Of a stretch of 64,000 nt of DNA, positions 59,181 through 64,000 are shown piece after piece (positions within the stretch are counted from its first letter, which is position 1; every line of letters begins with the position of its first letter). Location: assembly GCF_020921035.1 (NCBI RefSeq), contig NC_063150.1:1550001-1614000 (forward strand), given 5' to 3'. Position numbers and translations under genes: made by a program. This stretch comes from Rhodamnia argentea. Its lineage: Eukaryota > Streptophyta > Magnoliopsida > Myrtales > Myrtaceae. Under the pieces are notes generated by a model. It was not told where the DNA came from and made no database searches. It saw only the letters and a list, made by a program, of their open reading frames with translations.

Positions 59181-61290
59181 AATTCTTCATCTCCAAGAAA
59201 AACTATTAATGTTGATCTAACTCTTTATGTCCGAAAACTGTTATGTCCGGAAAAAAAAAATTACAACATTTCAAAGGTTGTAACAAATAAAAAATAAAAA
59301 TTTGAAATTAAAAAGAATAACCGCAACTCCTCCGTAAAGCGATCACACCTATAAAAAATAACGATCATTGATTAGTGTCAATTCTGATACGCAATAGTTT
59401 AATAATCACACACCAGTATGTTGGTAGAGTAGGATTTAGCCCACTCAACCCGTTGTCTTCATTTGTAACAATAGAAGACATCCATGTTAGAGTAATTAAA
59501 TATTAAATCACGTATTTATCTAAAAATTTAATCTTTCGGAATAGTTGGTAGTGGTCCCACAAAACCTTACATGATATCAGAACAAAAACTCATGAGTTCA
59601 AATCTTTTCGGGCTCCTTGTCTCCCCAATGAAATATTTACACGCTTAGTACTAAGCGAAAAGACCAGACTAAGTGTGAAACATTTATTTAAAAGCTTAAG
59701 CTTTCGTAACGGTTAGCAGTGGTCTAACAAAATCTCATAGTTCACACTTGACACTTATATATTGGCCCACGCTCTTCCATATTTCCTATGTGAAATAAGA
59801 AAGAAGGCATCACTTTGTTTGCTTTACAACAAATCATCGACAATTCACCCCCTTCATAGTCGCTCACGGCCGAGCTCGTTTGTCGCCAGATCTAGAACCA
59901 TGGTCCATTGCCAAGTTGGTTCCTTAGATCGTTCCTCTAACAAGTTGGTTCCTACCAATCTTGAAACCGACCGCTCTTAATTAGCACTTAGAGTGACGCC
60001 TCATACCGTTCACAATATAACATTTTAGAACCGATCAGAATAGTTCCTGTAGATACAAGTAGATGGGGACGGAACTTTGAAGTAGCTATAAGGGGCGGGA
60101 CAGTCATCCCTAATATATCTCTTTGAGGATAGCAGTTAGGGTTAGTCTCTAAAATGCTTAGCCACGAGCTTCACAAAACAGTCACCAATTTCATTAAACG
60201 GCGGGTACATAGGACGACTAGCGACTGGCTCTTCCAACTATCTTGACCATCGGGGACGGGCCATTGGATTTGTGTGGAACGGTTTTGCCTGATGTCATCC
60301 CTACAAGCAAAGCTATTGCTCTCTACACAAATTGGGAAGTTAATCGCGCTTTCAGATCCGATTATCTCTGCATTGAAATTCATTTCGAGTACTCTTTAAA
60401 GCTGCTATATTCATCACGACCTTAAACTTCGACTTGGCTCTTTTTGACAAATGAACAAGGCCAGTACATGGCCAGGCACGAGCAGAAATTCAAGGCCTGA
60501 AGTTACAATCATAAGTTAATTAGCTTCTCTTAATCATTTCGTTTTCTGTTTGTCATTCTCTTTCTCTTTCTCTTTCTCTTTCTCTTTGTCGGTTGTTTCT
60601 TTTTCCTGGGGAGAAGGTTCGGTGGGTCTTTCGTTCGAACAATTTCATGTGCAGTCAAATGTTTGAATTTGACTAGCAAGTGATGGCTGAGAGTGTTGAA
60701 AAGGAGAAAAAGTAGTGGGCCTAGTGGCTAACTCCCCCACGGAATTACATTGAGTGGTCTGACATTATTTGCCTGTCTCTCTCTACCATAAAGCTTCCAA
60801 GTTGTTTGATTGATTAAAAAAGGATTGAATTTTCAAATTCCATGAAAAATAGGTTAAATATGAAAATGTGGGTCCTTGAATTGCGACATGAGCATTATTC
60901 GTCCATCAAATTTACGATAGACACTATTTGTCTTCGTAAGATCATACTCCCATAAAAACGTAATCGTGTTGTATCTTTTGAAGGAGAAGGGGCTAACTTA
61001 ACTTTATAAAATGAGTTGGTTCTTCTGAAGTTGGATTGAAAGAGCCGGAGGCTCGAGAATGTCGCCTTTCGAAGTGTTCATCGGTAACCGAAGTGTTCAT
61101 CGGTAACCAAAGTATCACGACCTAATCAAATAATGCCGTCCACTGTCCCATCAACAAAGACCAAGGGCGTCTTCTCTGTGCTTGGTATGAGAGAGGCGGC
61201 TATTTTAAAGGATACAAAATCAAACTTTAAACTAAATACTGAAAAAATTAAAGAATATTCCATTCGATGTTGAAGACAAGGCATGAGTTT
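59181..61290. other. Intergenic DNA upstream of UGT C
   Basis: Contains a (tctttc)n-like tract at 60560-60587, a doubled 'gaagtgttcatcggtaacc' at 61071-61108, and dispersed repeat fragments at 59843-60110. No gene. Confidence 0.5.
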
Positions 61291-61291
61291 C

Positions 61292-61300
61292 TATATAAAA
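61292..61300 (+). promoter_or_regulatory. TATA box of UGT C
   Basis: TATATAAAA lies 50 bases upstream of the ATG at 61350, so the 5' leader is short. Confidence 0.72.
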
Positions 61301-61349
61301 ATCTTCCATAGTCTCATCAGCTGCACTTCCCTAGCTAGCTCCTAAAGTC

Positions 61350-62747
61350 ATGGTTCCTTCCCACTTTCTCCTCGTAGCGCTCCCGAACCGCGGTGCTATG
61401 AACCCGGCCCTCCTGCTGGCTGAGCGCCTCGCGCGCGTCGGCAGTCACGTCACTTTCCTTACCACCGTGTCCGCCCACCGCCGCATGATCAATCCGGTTC
61501 GCCTTGAAGGTGTAACCATTACCACGTTCTCTGATGGCTATGACGACGGGCGTAAGCCAGGGGTTGACTCCGAGCGCTTCTACGCCGAGATGGAGCGCCG
61601 GGGGTCAGAAGCTCTTAGTGGCCTCATCAAGTATAGTTTTGGACGAGGCCTCAGGATCACCTGCGCACTCCACACGGTGATCCCTTGGGTCGACGACGTT
61701 GCTCGCTCCTTTCAAATCGAATCCGTTCTCGTTTGGATTCAACCCGCTAGCGTGTTCAGCATATACTACTATTACTTCAATGGCTATGAGGATGTGATCA
61801 AGAACGTTACAAGCCAAAGCTGTGATACCTCGTCGCTCATCCGGTTGCCCGGCCTACCACCACTAACCAACCGTGACGTCCCCTCCTTTTTCAACCATGA
61901 AAACAAGTATGCTTTTGTTCTGCCAAAATTGCAAAGCCAATTCGAGCAGCTAACAGAGGGGGGGAATACAAAAGTAGTACTTGTGAACACCTTCGATGCG
62001 CTCGAACTCGAGGTATTAAGAGGGATCGGTACACTGAATTTGGTCGGAATTGGGCCTGTTGTCCCGCTCCGTTTCTTAGACGCACAGAATGATAATTCTT
62101 CTGATAAATCTTCCAGAGGCGACCTCTTTCGGGGCTCTGAGGATTATTTTCAGTGGTTGAATTCGAAGGAGGAAGCATCGGTAATTTATGTAGCCTTTGG
62201 AAGCATGGCGACGCTATCGAAGGCGCAAAAGCGAGAAATGGCGTGCGGATTGCTAGAGACCAGCCGGCCATTCTTGTGGGTGATAAGGGAGAGCGATGGA
62301 GATGATGATGAACTCATTCACAAAGAGGAACTAGACAAGATAGGAGTGATAGTCCCATGGTGCTCTCAAACCGACGTGTTGTCGCATCCTTCGATAGGAT
62401 GTTTCCTCACTCACTGCGGGTGGAACTCGACACTCGAGAGCTTGGCGTGCGGCGTTCCAATGGTGGCATTCCCCCAATTTGGCGACCAGATGACGAACGC
62501 GAAACTCGTCCAGGACGTGTGGAAGGTCGGGGTTCGAGTGTCCGAGATCAATGAAGAAGGCATTAACGTTGAGGGAGGCGAAATCAAGAAGTGCTTGGAA
62601 TTGGTCATGGGAGGTGAAGAGATAGGTGAAGGAATCAGAAGGCATGCAAAGAAGTGGAAGGATTTGGCCATGGAGGCTTTCAAGGAGGGTGGATCTTCGG
62701 ACAGAAATCTCAAGGCCTTTGTTGAAGAATTCTCAAAAGTAGATTAA
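61350..62747 (+). CDS. UGT75-like UDP-glycosyltransferase C (catalytic His replaced by Ala)
   Basis: Intronless, 465 aa, opposite strand to copies A and B and far more diverged, but sharing the UGT75 signature IYYYYFNGYED and VLVNTFDALE. The PSPG box runs from WCSQTDVLSHPSIGCF to VAFPQFGDQ, with the standard HCGWNST, Trp22 and Gln44, pointing to UDP-glucose use. The N-terminal loop reads LPNRGAMNPALL where the family reads FPAQGHINPALQ: the catalytic His is Ala (codon 61395-61397) and the neighbouring residues also differ. The frame is fully open, with TATA box and poly(A) signal in place, so it looks like a maintained gene rather than a relic. Acceptor unknown. Confidence 0.95.
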   Translation: MVPSHFLLVALPNRGAMNPALLLAERLARVGSHVTFLTTVSAHRRMINPVRLEGVTITTFSDGYDDGRKPGVDSERFYAEMERRGSEALSGLIKYSFGRGLRITCALHTVIPWVDDVARSFQIESVLVWIQPASVFSIYYYYFNGYEDVIKNVTSQSCDTSSLIRLPGLPPLTNRDVPSFFNHENKYAFVLPKLQSQFEQLTEGGNTKVVLVNTFDALELEVLRGIGTLNLVGIGPVVPLRFLDAQNDNSSDKSSRGDLFRGSEDYFQWLNSKEEASVIYVAFGSMATLSKAQKREMACGLLETSRPFLWVIRESDGDDDELIHKEELDKIGVIVPWCSQTDVLSHPSIGCFLTHCGWNSTLESLACGVPMVAFPQFGDQMTNAKLVQDVWKVGVRVSEINEEGINVEGGEIKKCLELVMGGEEIGEGIRRHAKKWKDLAMEAFKEGGSSDRNLKAFVEEFSKVD

Positions 62748-62897
62748 TTCACGACAAAATGCAATATGTTAGCTTGAATTTATATGTTCGTACCGTTCTT
62801 TAAATGTGCATGAATCTTTGGAAATTGTACCAATGTGAGTGGCATTATAGTTCATGTATGGATAAGGACAAATCTTATGTCGTGTACTAAAAGCGAA

Positions 62898-62903
62898 AAT
62901 AAA
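62898..62903 (+). terminator. Poly(A) signal of UGT C
   Basis: AATAAA lies about 150 bases past the UGT C stop codon. Confidence 0.55.
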
Positions 62904-62989
62904 AGAAGTTTGAACGAGCCTTGTTGATAGTGGTCAATTTCATTATTCCATTTATAACAGGTGAATTATTCGAATTTTGATGCTGCTGG

Positions 62990-63725
62990 TATATTGTTCA
63001 CTATTTGGATTGATGTTTTTCTAATTTGAGAAAAAGACATAAGTTCGGCAAGGGTCGCCGGCGATTGGCGACGACCGACGACCATCGAACGGAGACCGGT
63101 GACAAGCAGATGGCGACCTCGATCTACGACAGATGATTGGCGGACAGCGACTAATCGGCCAGATCCCGGCGAGCTCGAGGCTCGCCCGAGGCCTTCACAG
63201 TTTACAAACATTTTAGGTTCAAATTGAATGGGCTGAATATGGGTTTGCATCAAACCCCTATAACACCCATATAAACTTAGACTTTAACATTTCAACCATT
63301 TTTAACCCATTTTTAAACTTTTAAGTGACCCATATTTCACACGGGCCCACAAAAACTGTGTTAATAAATGAATTTCTGTTGCCACTATTAAGGGCCGTGA
63401 AGGCCCTTACCCGTGATCGGTGAGGCCGCGGTGGCCTCTCCTGGGGCCTTCACGGGCCCTCCGACCCAGGGCGATGTGACTTGGGCGAGGCCTTCGCGGC
63501 CAGCAAGGGTCGTCACTCACCCTCACCAGCAAAGAAGAAAAGGAAAACAAAAAATCAAAATGCAAAAAACTAATACCATCTCATTCTCAACGATTTCCGA
63601 TCAAAATGGGTCGAATGGACTTAATTGGCAAAATGTAAAACAATTGAGGACTTAATTGTTAAAATTGAAAAGTTTAGGATTGAATTGACTGAAGTGCAAT
63701 AAATTTAGAGCTTTTTAGATAATTT
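62990..63725. mobile_element. GC-rich cores with a MULE-type right arm
   Basis: Two GC-rich blocks (63040-63190 and 63390-63530, words like 'ggccgtgaaggccc') are separated by AT-rich DNA with 'aacccat' words. 63590-63720 carries the 'aattggcaaaa..aggacttaatt' repeats of the MULE-type arms seen elsewhere. The left arm is not recognisable, so limits are uncertain. Confidence 0.4.
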
Positions 63726-63871
63726 TCCTTACAATTATTCGCAACATTTTGCCGATGATTGTGTATATATTGGTACTTGGACTTGGCTATTCTCAACGAA
63801 TGAACAAGGCCAGAAAATGAACAAACCCATGTAGAAATTCAAGGCCTAAACCTAAAATCACAAGTTAATTA

Positions 63872-64000
63872 GGGTGCGCATGGTAGCACTTTTGGAAGGG
63901 AATTTCGCCTTCGGAAGTGCTTATGAAGTATAAATCTTTTTGGTAATCTAACTTCTGAAGGCGAAATCTGTTTAGTAAAAACTTTTACTTCTGAAAAAAA
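63872..64000. mobile_element. Start of another MITE, cut by the window edge
   Basis: Begins 'agggtgcgcatggtagcac', a typical hAT/MITE-like end, followed by inverted words 'tttcgccttcggaagt' and 'acttctgaaggcgaaa'. The other end is outside the window. Confidence 0.4.

Noticed and set aside
62965-63743. Matching 9-mer AATTATTCG at 62965-62973 and 63735-63743 as a possible target duplication
   Set aside because: The sequence inside the left copy shows no inverted match to the right arm; an AT-rich 9-mer can recur by chance.
1-64000. tRNA, rRNA, snoRNA and CRISPR-like arrays
   Set aside because: None seen by eye; tandem repeats present lack the repeat-spacer form, and no cloverleaf with internal promoter boxes was noticed.

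Overview
The window is nuclear DNA of a flowering plant, almost certainly a eudicot. The evidence is intron-rich genes with GT-AG introns, plant-only families (kinesin-12/PAKRP1, SECRET AGENT, phytocystatin, TIC22, PPR, YUCCA, UGT75), CT/GA-rich 5' leaders and many short plant DNA transposons. A Myrtales-like woody eudicot would fit the CT-rich leaders, but that is only a guess.

Layout. 812-2895 (-): motor-domain exons of a kinesin-12 running off the left edge. 3.1-7.4 kb: intergenic DNA with MITEs, including a Mutator-type element at 6067-6588 with a perfect 9-bp target duplication. 7652-8062 (+): intronless cystatin. 9148-18503 (-): complete 28-exon SECRET AGENT O-GlcNAc transferase, 993 aa. 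19-25 kb: mostly unassigned, with a decayed SRO (RCD1-like) gene at 22.7-23.8 kb. 25400-27707 (-): two-exon PPR gene. 29439-31509 (-): YUCCA10/11-like flavin monooxygenase with two nonsense codons. 31.5-38.4 kb: repeats, including a diverged 1.1-kb tandem duplication and two hAT-like MITEs. 38431-41900 (-): complete 10-exon proteasome ATPase RPT5. 42.2-43.5 kb: LINE remains and an LTR-like repeat. 44609-46012 and 49086-50489 (-): tandem UGT75-like glycosyltransferases, 94% identical, followed by an orphan third promoter copy at 51.05 kb. 52455-55492 (-): seven-exon TIC22-like gene. 55.9-59.2 kb: an unknown broken ORF split by a MITE, a 0.2-kb tandem repeat and a large MULE-type MITE. 61350-62747 (+): a third, divergent UGT75-like gene. 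The right edge enters another MITE-like end.

The genes do not form a pathway. The housekeeping genes (SEC, RPT5, TIC22, kinesin-12, PPR) are unrelated neighbours. The only functional cluster is the three UGT75-like genes across 44.6-62.7 kb. All three lack the N-terminal catalytic histidine of plant UGTs (Leu, Leu, Ala), while their UDP-sugar (PSPG) boxes look largely intact. I consider this the most interesting observation. Exon boundaries were derived by eye from reading frames, GT-AG sites and remembered family sequences; no database search was run.
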